Origin: Portulaca oleracea
Lineage: Eukaryota; Streptophyta; Magnoliopsida; Caryophyllales; Portulacaceae
NCBI GenBank assembly: GCA_029582165.1
Contig: CM055886.1
Span: forward strand, 26,784,669-26,848,668
Reading direction: 5' to 3'
DNA length: 64,000 nucleotides
Of the stretch, positions 43,817 through 54,476 are shown one piece after another; within the stretch, counting starts at the first letter, position 1; each line of letters starts with the position of its first letter. The notes below the pieces were generated by a model that was given only the letters and a program-made list of their open reading frames with translations, ran no database searches and was not told the DNA's origin. Made by a program: the position numbers and the translations under genes.

Positions 43817-45157
43817 TCATTCATCACCAATGTGTAAGGAGAGCTTCCCGTTCTTAACATCGATCATTGCTCTCGCCGTAGCCAAGAAAGGGCGCCCAAG
43901 AATGATGGGTATTTGGGCATCTTCCTCCATATCTAGAACAATGAAGTCACAAGGAATATAAAACTTTCCGACTTGAACCGGGACATCTTCCAGGACTCCC
44001 ACCGGGCGGCGAATGGATCGATCGGCCATTTGAAGAGATATTGTTGTGGGGACGAGGTCATGAAGCTTCAATCTCTTTCAAATAGAGTGCGGCATCACGC
44101 TCACACTAGCGTCGAGGTCACATAGCGCCTTGCTAATAGACATGTCTCCAATTGAGCATGGAATAGAGAAGCTCCCGGGATCCGATAATTTGGGAAGATG
44201 CTTGTTGGCGATTACCGCACTGCATTCATGTGTCAAAGAAATCACCGCATTCTCTCCAATCTTCCTCTTGTTCGTGAGAAGTTCCTTGAGAAACTTGCTA
44301 TAAGATGGTATGTTTATAATCGCCTCTAAGAACGGAATGTTGATATGAAGAGTTTTGAGGATTTTCATGAACTTAGCAAACTTCGCATTCTCATTCACCT
44401 TGGCAAGACGTTGAGGAAATGGGAGGGGTGGAGCATAAGGTTTGACTTGTTGAATAACTGGCTCCCTTTCCTTCTCGACCACTTTCCCTTTCTTTGTCAG
44501 CTCGTCTCCCTTGACCGTTTCTTCCACCTTCTCATCTTTCCCCTCAATAATAACTCCCTCCTCTTCAATGGTTAAGTCTTCTACCACAACCTCACTTCCA
44601 ACTCCTTGATCAACTCCAGTTTTCGGGCGTTCAAGCTCCTTGCCGCTCCTCAAAGTGATGGCATTGATATGCCCCTTCGGGTTTTGTTAGGGTTGGCTAG
44701 GTAAACCCTTGGAAGAAGAAGATTGAGACTGGAAGTTTGAGACTTGTTGAGCTAATTGAGCCAATTGAGTTTCAAGCATCCTCTGGCTAGCATGAATAAC
44801 CTCATTTTGCTTCAATTGGGCGGCATTGAACGCCTCTTGATTCTTGAGATATCTTTGCATAAAGTCCATCTCTTGGCTCATTTGTGGAGGGGGTTAGTAG
44901 GGTGGAGGGGCTTGATGGTAGGATTGGTTTTGATATTGAGGGTTTTGCTGATGGGGGCGGTTTTGGTTTTGATGTGGATGTGTTTGGGCTTGGTTAGGGT
45001 AGGAAAAACATGGAGGGACATACGATGGGTTACCTTGAGGGCGGACCGGTTCATTGTTGCGGTAAGAGAGGTTATTCCGGTAAAGAGCATTCGCTTGCTC
45101 ATTGGATACCAACTCCGTTTGGCACTCGAAATTTGCATGTCCTCCCCCACACCTCAC
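43817..45157 (-). pseudogene. Element A gag C-terminus and aspartic protease
   Basis: One frame with stops near 44894, 44686 and 44078. The first part has the Gln/Asn/Pro-rich Athila gag tail with SYRNNEPVRPQGNPSY. Then HINAITLRSGKELERP, and the protease with SKALCDLDASVSVMP (the Gly of D-x-GAS is Asp) and IPIILGRPFLATARAMIDV. The Gly-to-Asp change next to the active Asp would probably inactivate the protease. Confidence 0.85.
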
Positions 45158-45983
45158 AACGCAACACCGAGGTGGACGAACGTGAAGGAATGGAAGATTG
45201 AACTTCCATAATCGGCTTGAGCTGTTGGGTCGTCTTCATTTTGGCCATGTCATGAGAAAGTTGTTGCATTGTCTTTTGCATATCCTTGATAAGATACCCC
45301 AAGTTCTCACCGTCACCACAACTCGTCACTTCCCTTGAATTCCTTCCCCAGTTGGAGGCATTCTCTGCCATTTGAGCCAAAAGAGCATCGGCTTGGACGG
45401 GCGTCTTGCATAGGAAAAGGCCGCCCGAAGCGTTATCGATTGACTGCTTCGTATTCATCGAGAGACCCTCATAAAAGGTATGTAGAATAAGAGCGACTAG
45501 AAGATTATGGTGAGGGTATGCCCGTTGAAACCCTTTGTATCTCTCCCAAGCTTCGAACAAGGACTCGCCCGGTTGTTGTCGAAAATTCATGATCTCAGTT
45601 CGTAAACGGGCGGTCTCCATCGGCGAGAAGAACCTCCTCAAGAACCCCTGACTTAGTGCGTCCCATGTCCGAAAAGTGTTTGGGTTGCAGTTGTCAAGCC
45701 ATCCTCGAGCCTTCCCGACAAGAGAAAACGGAAAGAACTTAAGGCGGATGTATTCTTCCGGAACACCTTGCATTCGAATCATCCCGCACCTCTCCAGGAA
45801 GTTGGAAATATGGTTGATGGGGTTTTCCAAGTCAAGACCATGGAACTTGGAGTGCTCGATGAGATGTAGGAAATTCGGCTTGACCTTGAAAACGGTTCCT
45901 TCGGGGAGGTCGGGAAGAACAATAGGAGAGCCTCCCGTACCCGTCGAAGGTGATGCAAATGACAGGAGTGCAGGTGCCGCCAT
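45099..45983 (-). pseudogene. Element A gag N-terminal domain
   Basis: 294 codons, MAAPALLSFASPSTGTGGSP... The retrotransposon gag core spans roughly residues 60-200: IRLKFFPFSLVGKARGWLD, LRRFFSPMETARLRTEI and GESLFEAWERYKGF. It shifts frame near 45130 into 43817-45157. Element C gag is homologous (LLSYAVPSLGTRGSPIILP). Confidence 0.85.
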
Positions 45984-46214
45984 ACCTCATTGTGTCGTTC
46001 GAAGACGCCTACGGGCGTTCGCGGCGTTGTTATGTCGTGCAGTCGCTTCGATTTCGGGATCAAAAGGTACAAGAGGGATTAAGTCTCTCCTGCGCATACA
46101 CTAAACAAGAAAACGACGTAAAACGCCCTAGGGACTCTAGACTCGACTCAGTAAGGTAAAAACCTCCTAAACTAAACGTACGTAGAGTAAGTTAAGACTA
46201 GAAGGGGCGCTTGC

Positions 46215-46232
46215 TCCCCGGCAACGACGCCA
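46215..46232 (-). promoter_or_regulatory. Element A primer-binding site
   Basis: Minus-strand TGGCGTCGTTGCCGGGGA, three bases inside the LTR end. Athila-type site, usually assigned to tRNA-Asp. Confidence 0.8.
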
Positions 46233-46235
46233 TTT

Positions 46236-46645
46236 TGTTTCGTCCGCAATATAGTGCGGGAATTGTATCGTATCCACAGGGAGCAAGGTCTTTTCGTCAA
46301 AACTTTTACTACTAGGCTTAGTTTAAGGTAATAAAACGATTAAGCAAGGGAAAAAGGGAACAAAGACAAATTATCGGTCGAAAGCAGAGGAAAGAGGCTT
46401 AAGGGTCGGTATCGCCTCCTAATGGTCACCCTAATCACTGGAAAGCCTCAATCAGGACACTAAGCCGGGATAGAGGTTAGGTTATTGCAAGGATTAGAGA
46501 CACTCCGGAGCCTCTCCCGAGGTGTACCCGGATTTAACCCTCGAGGTTCGTCCACTAAATGAATGAGGACTTGCCAAGAGGGCTTGATGTGCAATTCACC
46601 CTACCCGAGCTTCTCCACTAAATGAATGAGGAATTGCTCGGGTAT
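46236..46645 (-). repeat. Element A 5' LTR, 3' portion only
   Basis: 410 bp, nearly identical to 36741-37150. It stops abruptly at 'ctcgggtat' where the LTR of element C starts. The missing 1.3 kb should lie beyond 64000. Confidence 0.88.
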
Positions 46646-48249
46646 TGTTTAGACCCAATTCTGTGTCTAAATACCGCCTAAATCCTTAGGCTTTAACTCG
46701 TTTCGTGGTTTAATTTCATAAGTTTTTAATGCGTTTTGATTATTTTTGTAGATTTTGGAGCTTTCGCCGAAAACGTAGCAAAACGGGCCTTTTTATAGCA
46801 TTTTTGGTGATTTCCCGAGCCGAGCCGAGCCAGACCGGAAACCGAGGCGGAGTCGACCCGGGACCACACTCCCAACCTTTGGTGCCAATTAGTGAAGTAA
46901 CGCATGGTACGACCCTCGGATCGAGCGTTACATACTTCGGAAAGAAGGAAGAAACAAAGGGACGAAAATAGTAAGGTAGCCCCCGCCACCCTGAGCGTAG
47001 CACCCGCTACCATAGGGGGTAGCGCCCGCCACCAGAGAGGTAGCACCCGCTACCTGTGCTCAAAGTCAGCATGGATTGTCATCTGAGGAAGGTAGCGCCC
47101 GCTACCGTATGGGTCGCGCCCGCGACCCCCTGATCCCGAGTGAGACCGTGCCCACGGTCTCCCAGACCGTACCCACGATCTCTCGAAGCTCAAAATCACC
47201 CGACCTTTTTCGCTGGACAGAACATGACCGTGGTCACGGTCTCCCTATGTCCTGCGCGTGTTTTCGGCTTGAAGTGCTGCGTTTTGGCCAATGATTTTCA
47301 CTTGTATATATATCCCTTGTGAACGATTTCTTGGCATCTATCTAGGGTTAGACTTAGACATTATTTTCAGCTTGTAATTAAGGGTTTTAGAGAGAGATTA
47401 GTGAGAGATTAATCTAGGGTTTTGGAGATTCAAACAATTGAAAGATTGTTGGGTCATCTTTTTATTGCTTTCCTTTGTTCATCTACAGCACTTTGATAAG
47501 TTTTCTCTTCCCTTAACTCCTTTATTAATTACTCTGCTAATTACTTTTCTTGTTCTTGAATTCTTTGCTTGCTATTTCATTGTTCTTGCTTGTTAATGGT
47601 TGTTTGACGTTAGAAATCATGTTTAGGGTTGGATTGGATGTTGTTAGCATAGTTAGTGTTATGATTAGTGGCTAGAAACCCTATGGGTTAGGGGGTAATT
47701 AAGGGTGTGAGTGGGTGATTAGGTTTGGGTTAGCAATTTTAGTGAGTAATTAGTTAGGAAATCAATTTCCCAATCCTATCCTTCCCTCAAGTGGGATGTG
47801 TTTGGGTGCGAAAGCATCCCGAATACATCCAACACTTGTTGGAAGGTAGGAATTAGGATAGTTAGTATTCTAGTTCGCGAAAGCGAATAGAAACTAACTA
47901 GGAAATTCCGTTCCTTGAACTCCCCCGGGTCTGTCGATGGACTTTGGGGAAGTTAATCCGGAAGCCCGATGGGTATTTTCTAACGGAGTTACCATTTGAT
48001 TTCCCCTTCTCATTACTCTCTTGTTGCAAAACCCATTTCCTCATCCCCGTTTGCATCCCGAAAAGCCTCCGAAGCCCATTTTCCATTCCTTGACCGACCT
48101 TAGTTTTGTTTCTTGCGTTGTGATCCTTTCAAACCAATATCCTTACCTTAGCAATCTCATCCCGACCGTTGACCTAGATTCTTTGACCAAGGCCGCCAGC
48201 TCCCTGAGAGAGAACGACAATACCGAGGTCTTACAAACCGCTATACACA
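46646..48249 (+). repeat. Element C 5' LTR
   Basis: About 1.6 kb. Palindromes at 46975-47243, TATATATA at 47305-47312, then a T-rich leader. The end is set by 'acaca' just before the primer site. The open frames inside are not genes. Confidence 0.78.
46975..47243. promoter_or_regulatory. U3 palindrome array of element C
   Basis: Perfect units: GGTAGCG-CC-CGCTACC (47091-47106), GGTCGCG-CC-CGCGACC (47112-47127), a 9-bp-arm unit GAGACCGTG-CC-CACGGTCTC (47142-47161), and GACCGTG-GT-CACGGTC near 47226. Degenerate units lie near 46976, 46997, 47019, 47040 and 47164. At least three different inner words share one array. Confidence 0.85.
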
Positions 48250-48252
48250 AAA

Positions 48253-48270
48253 TGGCGCCGTTGCCGGGGA
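48253..48270 (+). promoter_or_regulatory. Element C primer-binding site
   Basis: TGGCGCCGTTGCCGGGGA, the common Athila-group site. Confidence 0.85.
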
Positions 48271-48398
48271 GCCAACGCCCCTAGTTTTAGTTTCTTGGTT
48301 TTTGGTTATTTGAGTTTGCTTTCACGCTAGAAATCAGTTTGTGTCAATCCAAATGAATTTGATGCTTCTTCATTTCTTGTAGGAGGCTTCGCGTTCTA

Positions 48399-48872
48399 AT
48401 GGGTGAAGCTCAAGCTGGTTCACCTCGTACCCTTCTATCATATGCCGTTCCATCATTGGGTACGAGAGGCAGTCCTATCATTTTACCACCATTACCACCC
48501 AATGTTGTCTTCGAGTTTAAACCGTACTTACTTGAAGTCTTCGAAAGAAACCCGTTTCATGGGGACGATGCTGTTAGAAGTCCCATTGCTCATATTGATA
48601 AATTCGAAGATCAGATTAGCTTTATACACATTCCAAAGATATCACCAGAATTTTTGAAGTTGAAATTCTTTCCTCTCACTCTTGCGGGCAAAGCGAAGAT
48701 ATGACTACAAACATGTCCAACTGGTTTTTATTCTTCGTGGGAGGCACTCAAAGGAGATTTTCTTCATCGTTTCTTTTCGGGGGAGGAGACACACCGACTT
48801 CGAGCAGAAATTTTAAGTTTCAAGCAAGGACCGGAAGAGAGTCTTTTCGACGCTTGGGGGAGATTTAAGAGT
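48399..48872 (+). pseudogene. Element C gag, interrupted
   Basis: Starts MGEAQAGSPRTLLSYAVPSL and reads to KFFPLTLAGKAKI, then a TGA that most likely replaced a TGG Trp codon. The frame continues open after it (SSWEALKGDFLHRFFSGEE, PEESLFDAWGRFK) to the LTR of element B at 48873. The gag core is clear. This copy is dead twice over: nonsense codon and insertion. Confidence 0.8.
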
Positions 48873-50307
48873 TGATACGCCGCAAGTGCACGGGTGTACG
48901 TGTAGCAAATATCAAGGTCGATCCCAGAGGGACTTTGCTAACTACACACCAAACTAGCTTCCTATGTGATTGCTAAATCGGTCGGGTTTTTGATTTAGAT
49001 TAACTATTTCTATTTCTAATCACTAAAAAGGGCAAAACCAACGAATATTCACACAATTTACTTGGATTATCAATATGGGAAAAGCGTTCAGGGGATAAAA
49101 CCTAAGTAACTCTATGAATCAAACAAGGGGATTGAACATGTATGTCACTAATTTGGTACATTTTAGGGTCGATAATCGCATAATGTATTCCGTAGCGAGC
49201 TTTTGGCAATGAAACGGATTGCTTAGAAAAATTGATCTATTGGACTCTTTATTGTGTCAATTTTATCTAAGTTAAATATCAAATTATCCAATGACCCCTA
49301 GTTACAAAGTCTTCTATCTCTAGTTCACTTCATAAACTAGTTTAATCCTAAGGGTTCCGATTATCGAATTTCTCCGTTCGGTACTTCATTCAACAATCTA
49401 ATTCCATATTCTTAATGGCCAGTCAAAAACAATGACAAACATAATCAAAGGTTAAATAAAATGCATTCAAACTAGATAAACAAACTTGTTCAATCCAACA
49501 AAACTTAATCCATAAGAGAAACTAATAAGAGTTTATCCCCTAAACTTATGAAACTACTCACTACTCATGTTCGATTATCTAAGCATAATAAATTCTACTC
49601 TATAAAGCATGGAAACTATAAGAAAGAGAAATAAACCGAGTTGGATTTCAATCTTTGCTTGAATGTCGATCCGCGGGGACTTTTCTCCAATGCTTGAGAA
49701 CCAATCTTCCAAAACTCAACCAATCTCTCTATCTTCACAATGGATGAATGTGGATGGAAATATGGATGAAAGGATGGATGAATATGATGATGAGGATGAT
49801 GATGAGTAGGAGTCAATGCCAGCAAAAACCACCGGATACATCAATTATATAGCATTAAGAGCAACCGAAACGCCATTTTTGCATTAAAGCGCAACCCGGG
49901 TGGTTCCAGGTCAACACGGACCGTGCTAGGGTCAACACGGGTCGTGTTGAACTGACACGGACCGTGTTGGTCACTGGAATCAAATTCTGGACTTTCTGGA
50001 GGCTGAAACGACCCGTTTTGGGTCTTTTCTCACCCGTGTTGGTATCTGCCGGTATCCAATGTGTTCTTGGGCTTGAGCTTGGGCCTTGGGGTGGATTTAT
50101 TCTTTAATTGTGATCCTCTTGGACTCCATACACTTGATTTTAAGCTTGATTTCTTCACTTAAACACCAATTTCCTACAAAATTATACCAAACTCCAACCA
50201 AGCATAAAATAGATAATTCAAGTATAAAAATAATACATTCATATTAATAATTACTCAAATTAGCTCTAAATTACCCAAGATCACATATATATAAAATACA
50301 CTTATCA
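48873..50307 (-). repeat. Element B 3' LTR
   Basis: Plus-strand ends TGATACGCCGCAAGTGCACG and ...ACTTATCA, 1,435 bp. In sense, palindromes at 50045-49896 precede a TATA box (TATATAA, 49851-49845). Confidence 0.82.
49896..50045. promoter_or_regulatory. U3 palindrome array of element B
   Basis: CAACACG-GGT-CGTGTTG at 49933-49949 is the exact reverse complement of the copia word. Flanking relatives: CAACACGGACCGTGCT near 49912, GACACGGACCGTGTTG near 49954, and half sites ending CACCCGTGTTGG near 50031. Confidence 0.8.
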
Positions 50308-50345
50308 AATCCCCCCATGCTTACACCTTGCTTGTCCCTAAGCAA
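50308..50345 (-). promoter_or_regulatory. Element B polypurine tract and adjacent hairpin
   Basis: In sense: TTGCTTAGGGACAAGCAA (50345-50328), then 'ggtgtaagcatggggggatt', then the LTR. Same order as in element A. Confidence 0.7.
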
Positions 50346-52237
50346 AGCTAATACTCACAAACAAAATGGAAAACAATGAAAAGAACGAAAATAAAAAATA
50401 AACGGGACAAAATGACTCAAATCAAAAGGAAAAAGTTTCAAGGTAAAATTGAAAATTTATTTACAAATCTCCTCAGGAAAGCATCGATAAGACATTCAAT
50501 TAATCCAACTTAGTCAAGCATAGCCCAAGTATGAGCAAGTCTATATACAAGAGAAAATGAAACCATAAAAGAATTACAAAACCATACCTATCAAGATCAA
50601 ACTAATCACCCTCCGATCACAAATGAAACAAGCAAGCAATAATGGATGAAACTAGGAAATTGAGAGCAACCTCACTTTAGGAAATGTGGAAACACTCCTC
50701 TCATGTGTTTGAAAAGTAATATTCAATGAAGGTGCACTCAATACTCATCGCATAACAACACTCTACCATAAGCTTGCAAATAATCTCAATTCTCTACCGC
50801 TAAAATGCAAGGTACTAATGACAATCAAGAGGACTTTTAAAAGGGTTGTAATGGGGTTAAGGCTAAGGGTAAGGAGTGGAAATATATTTGGGAAAGTGGT
50901 GCTAAAAGCCAAAGCTAGGAGCATAAACCTCACCAAATTTACACAATTAAGAACTCTCACACCTTATATTCACAATAGAACACCCCAAAATCAAGTAGAA
51001 ATTGCCTCAACTCAAAGAAAAATAATCTTTCAAACTACTAAACACACTCTCTCTTTTTTTTCTTCATTTTTTTTTGATTTTTTTTTTACTATTTTTCTTT
51101 CTTTTTTTCACTCTTTTTTCCTTTTCAATTCATAATCAAAGATATATACACTAATAAGGCAAACTTCCAACTCAACCCATATCAAACTATAATGGGGAAC
51201 AATCTCAAGATTTTCAACTTCATAACCTTCCCAACAAAACCAAACCACATAATTCACCACAATCAACCCAACTTTCGCACTCTAACACTCCAAGCAATGG
51301 CTTAAGGGTAAGAAATTATATATACGGCCATGGCTAGTTATATAGGTAATCAAAAGAAAGAGTGATACAAGGCTAAAAGAAGGGTTAAAGGCGGATATTC
51401 ACAAATAAAGGGTGGCTATTTGGCTTTGTAGCTAAAATATATACAAAAGAATGCCTCTATCACATTATCAATGCACAAGCAAAACTGCAGTTTCAAAGAG
51501 ATATATCGCAAGTTCTAGAGAATGAAAGCTATGGATGAGTCACACATGGGAAATATGAGACTAATAAAAATGATTAGTCATTTAAGGCTTTGTGGTCTCA
51601 CGGGTAAAAGCTCTCAAATAAACCTAGTTCAAACAGATGTGTATGTGCTAAACTCATTCCAAAAGATCTCAAAAGAGCAATCAATCTTCACTATCAAAGT
51701 ACAATTCTAAACTTTCTATGTTTTCACAACTCTTTTCAAAACTTTAATTCACAAAAGGGCTATACAAGACTAAATCAAATCAAAAGAAAACGTATCTAGC
51801 TTTAATTCATCACCGGAGAATTTTATTCACTAAGCTTAACCTATCCTAATTTTTTTAATTTTCTGATTTTTCTGGTTTTTTTTTTCTCAAAAACTAAAAT
51901 CAAAAGTCAAATGAAAAACTAGAAAAGAAGGAACTAAAAACTAAGAAAAAGAAACAAAATAAAATCTAATAAGATACTAACTAATGCAATTCTAAGTGGA
52001 TGCAAAATATTTACAATGATAGCTAAAAATTAGAAAAATCAAAAAGAAAAACTAAACTAAACAAAAGAAAACTAAAGAAACAAAACTAAACCTAAAACTA
52101 AAATAAAAACTAGCAAACTAAAAGAAAACAAAAAAAAAATAAAAATAAACAACAATAAAATCATAAACACAAAGATGCAGACTCTAAATAATGCATGAGT
52201 CAAGAAGAAATGAGCACGAGGGGTAAAAACAAGTCAA
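50346..52237. other. Non-coding interior of element B
   Basis: No gene. A-rich and T-rich low-complexity runs lie at 51040-51130, 51850-51890 and 52060-52150. This is the usual long spacer between the accessory ORF and the 3' LTR. Confidence 0.6.
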
Positions 52238-53065
52238 TCACAGCGGTGGTGGAGGAGAAGGTGGGTAAGGATATTGGGGAGGGTAGTTCAACTGCCAATC
52301 GCGCATCGCTTGCATCATCTCAAACATGCGAGCTTGCTCGGCAGCTTGGGCGACATTGGCTTGGTCAAGAAGGTCGAGCCTCTCAAAAAGCTGAGTTTGG
52401 TTTTGTAAAATTTGGTTCGAAGTGGTTCGAAAATAACCAAACTCATTTTCACAATAAGTGCGAAGAGAGGCATGGTCCGCACGCAAAGAATTAAAATTAT
52501 CTTGGAAATCAAAAGCAGCGGCGGGACCTTCATCATCATCCCCACCATCCTCGTGATGAGGAGGCGAAGGAACTTGGGCGGGAATAGGGTTAGGTTGAGG
52601 GATGGGTGCGTTAGGAAGAAAAAGAATGTTCGGGAGCTCTTGAATGGTAAGGTTCGGATGAGGAAGCCTCATCAACTCATTGTTAGGATACACCCACCAG
52701 ACTTCTTCCCTTCTTAACTTGCACATTTTCATGTCTCTAATAGCCCGACCATCTAAAGTCATTGGGCCCTCTACCCTATCTCGCTCGTGATTTGCGGATC
52801 CCATCCAAAGTGCCTAGCCAAAATTGTGAGCAACCACCAACAACAATATCACCTTTTGTATGAGATGTGATGCGGGCTAAATGTGGCAAAAGAGCGTGGG
52901 TTAACCTCGGGTCGTGCATAATACATACCCCATACCGTGTAAAATTCAGCTTGAGCCGCAACATTCATACTATCCCCCCGACAAAATAACCCACAAGCAA
53001 GGATGCGCTGCGTGTACCGGAACACGGGGTTCCGGATGTGCGTGCACTTAGACCTACTCGGGTGG
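52238..53065 (-). pseudogene. Element B accessory ORF, C-terminal part
   Basis: From the insertion point inward the frame reads IRNPVFRYTQRILACGLFCR, then after a frameshift the HALLPHLARITSHTKGDIVV block, and the final 188-codon ORF (52804-52238) with VWWVYPNNELMRLPHP, a Pro-rich linker, an acidic patch, a coiled-coil-like helix (NQTQLFERLDLLDQANVAQ) and a Pro/Tyr tail. Homologous in layout to the accessory ORF of element A. Confidence 0.7.
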
Positions 53066-54476
53066 TGTAGACGCTGAATTTTGTATCGATTTTATTTTCT
53101 TTTTTAGTGTTAGTTTTAGAAAATAGGCTAACCGATAAATAGCATGCAAGCCCCTCATCCACCTAAACCCAAAAGAAACACAAAGACCAAATGCCAGAGA
53201 CAACCCGTGCAGGTTCGGTGGCGGAGCTCGGCTCAACCCACGAGAACCCGTCACGGGTTCGATGGGCGAGCTCAGCTCCACCCACAGGAACCCGTCTGGG
53301 TTCTGTGGGCCGGGGCTCAGCTCCACCCACAGGAACCCGTCTGGGTTCCTGGGCCCGAATCCCATCTTCCCTCAGTGAACCCGTCTGGGTTCCTCCTAGC
53401 TTCCCACGGCGCCGCGGCAGGTTTCAACCAAAAACCCTAAACCTAAACCTAATTCCCCCCTATAAATACCCCCCATCCATCACCTAAAAAGACACACCGA
53501 AATATACCGGGAGTATTGACACTGGTATATTTCTCTTCTCTTCTCCCCCTCAAATTGCGTGTTTACTTTATCGCTATCGTAGTCTTCGTTCTTGTACATA
53601 ATGTAATTTATGTGTTTTCCTATTTATTTGTAATTGCATGACATTAATAATATTATTGTGAAGTTATTCAAATTCCCCCCTCTCTTCTCTTTTTCTCTTT
53701 CTTTACTTTAATTTAATCTTAGTAGAGTCCGTTCAGTTGAACGGGCGGGTTTGATGATTTTTATCGTCAAATCCGTAACCTTACCCCCGAATCCACCTTT
53801 GGGTTCGTAGGCCGGAGTCAATCTTTTTATGGTTTGTTGTTTTAACCTAAATTCAACTGGCGACTCTCACTTTTCTTTTCCCGAAAACCTTTTTTTCGAA
53901 AACCTCTTTTGTTTTCCTTTTTTTTTCGTCCCAGTTTGAAGACAGGAACCCAGACGGGTTCGCTGTCGTCTTTTAGTTCCCAGCTTCGTTTACGAACTCA
54001 GCCGGTTTTCCCTTCTTTTTTTTCTTTTTTTGGTCTTCTTCGAGAGGAACCCGGCCGGGTTCTCTCTTGGTTTTCTTTTTTTTAAAACCGGCTTTCCCCT
54101 TTTTGCGTCCGGCTCGGTTTTGAAGAACCCAGACGGGTTCCTCTAGCCGAACCGGACTCCCGATTCGCTCTCCGGAGCGTTAATCGGGTTCGGGCCCCGT
54201 TTGTTTTTCCGTCCTATTTTCGGGAACCCAGACGGGTTCCTTCCTTCCTTTTTTTTCTTTTTCTTTTCTTTTTCGTCTTCTTTCTTTCTTTTCCTTTTTC
54301 TTTTTAAAATCAGGTTTTCGGGTTAAATTTATCATTTAATAAAAAGTATCCTAAAAGTCGAGCCTTTGATTAAGGATAAGCAATCCCACGTCGGCTCCCA
54401 ATTCAAAGAAAGAGGGAAAAATCCACTCTTCGAGTAGCGCCACGGAAACATTCCCATGGGATTTTTCGGGTCTACT
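53066..54476 (+). repeat. Element D 5' LTR
   Basis: Palindromes at 53205-53395, TATAAATA at 53461-53468, then more palindromes in the R/U5 part (53945, 54052, 54123, 54221). It ends ...GGGTCTACT. 'gcgactccactgggga' just inside (54484) is the likely primer-binding region. Confidence 0.88.
53205..53395. promoter_or_regulatory. U3 palindrome array of element D 5' LTR
   Basis: Units GAACCC-GTCT-GGGTTC near 53299, 53333 and 53376, a variant GAACCCG-TCA-CGGGTTC near 53239 and a decayed unit near 53207. The stretch 53240-53350 is a tandem repeat of about 45 bp carrying 'gagctcagctcc.cccacag'. The array sits 65 bp upstream of the TATA box. Confidence 0.85.

Larger units (their letters stand above)
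36741..46645 (-). mobile_element. Element A: Athila-like gypsy, non-autonomous
   Basis: The 3' LTR is at 36741-38445 and the 5' LTR at 46236-46645, where it is cut by element C. Primer site TGGCGTCGTTGCCGGGGA (minus, 46232-46215) and a G-rich polypurine tract next to the 3' LTR fit the Athila group. Gag and protease segments lie at 45983-43817, and an accessory ORF at 41737-40511 sits in the env-like position. There is no reverse transcriptase, RNase H or integrase, so it must move with help in trans. At least four in-frame stops and one frameshift interrupt the gag-protease frame. Confidence 0.88.
46646..48872 (+). mobile_element. Element C: gypsy (Athila-like), left part only
   Basis: LTR (46646-48249), primer site, and the start of gag, cut by element B at 48872. 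The predicted target duplication is GGTAT (46641-46645); its partner is outside the window. Gag and primer site are close to those of element A, and the LTR starts are also alike (TGTTTAGACCC here, TGTTTAGGCTC in A). Confidence 0.82.
48873..53065 (-). mobile_element. Element B: Athila-like gypsy, 3' part (resumes at 63761)
   Basis: The minus-strand element: 3' LTR 48873-50307, a polypurine tract (AAGCATGGGGGGATT on the minus strand) with an adjacent foldback, a long non-coding stretch, then the accessory ORF. Element D interrupts that ORF at 53065; the sequence resumes at 63761 and runs off the window, so gag-pol and the 5' LTR are not seen. The left flank AGAGT (48868-48872) is the expected target duplication. 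Confidence 0.82.

Noticed and set aside
48021..48284. 87-codon plus frame ending at the element C primer site
   Set aside because: Located in the LTR leader and primer-binding region; overlaps known non-coding signals.
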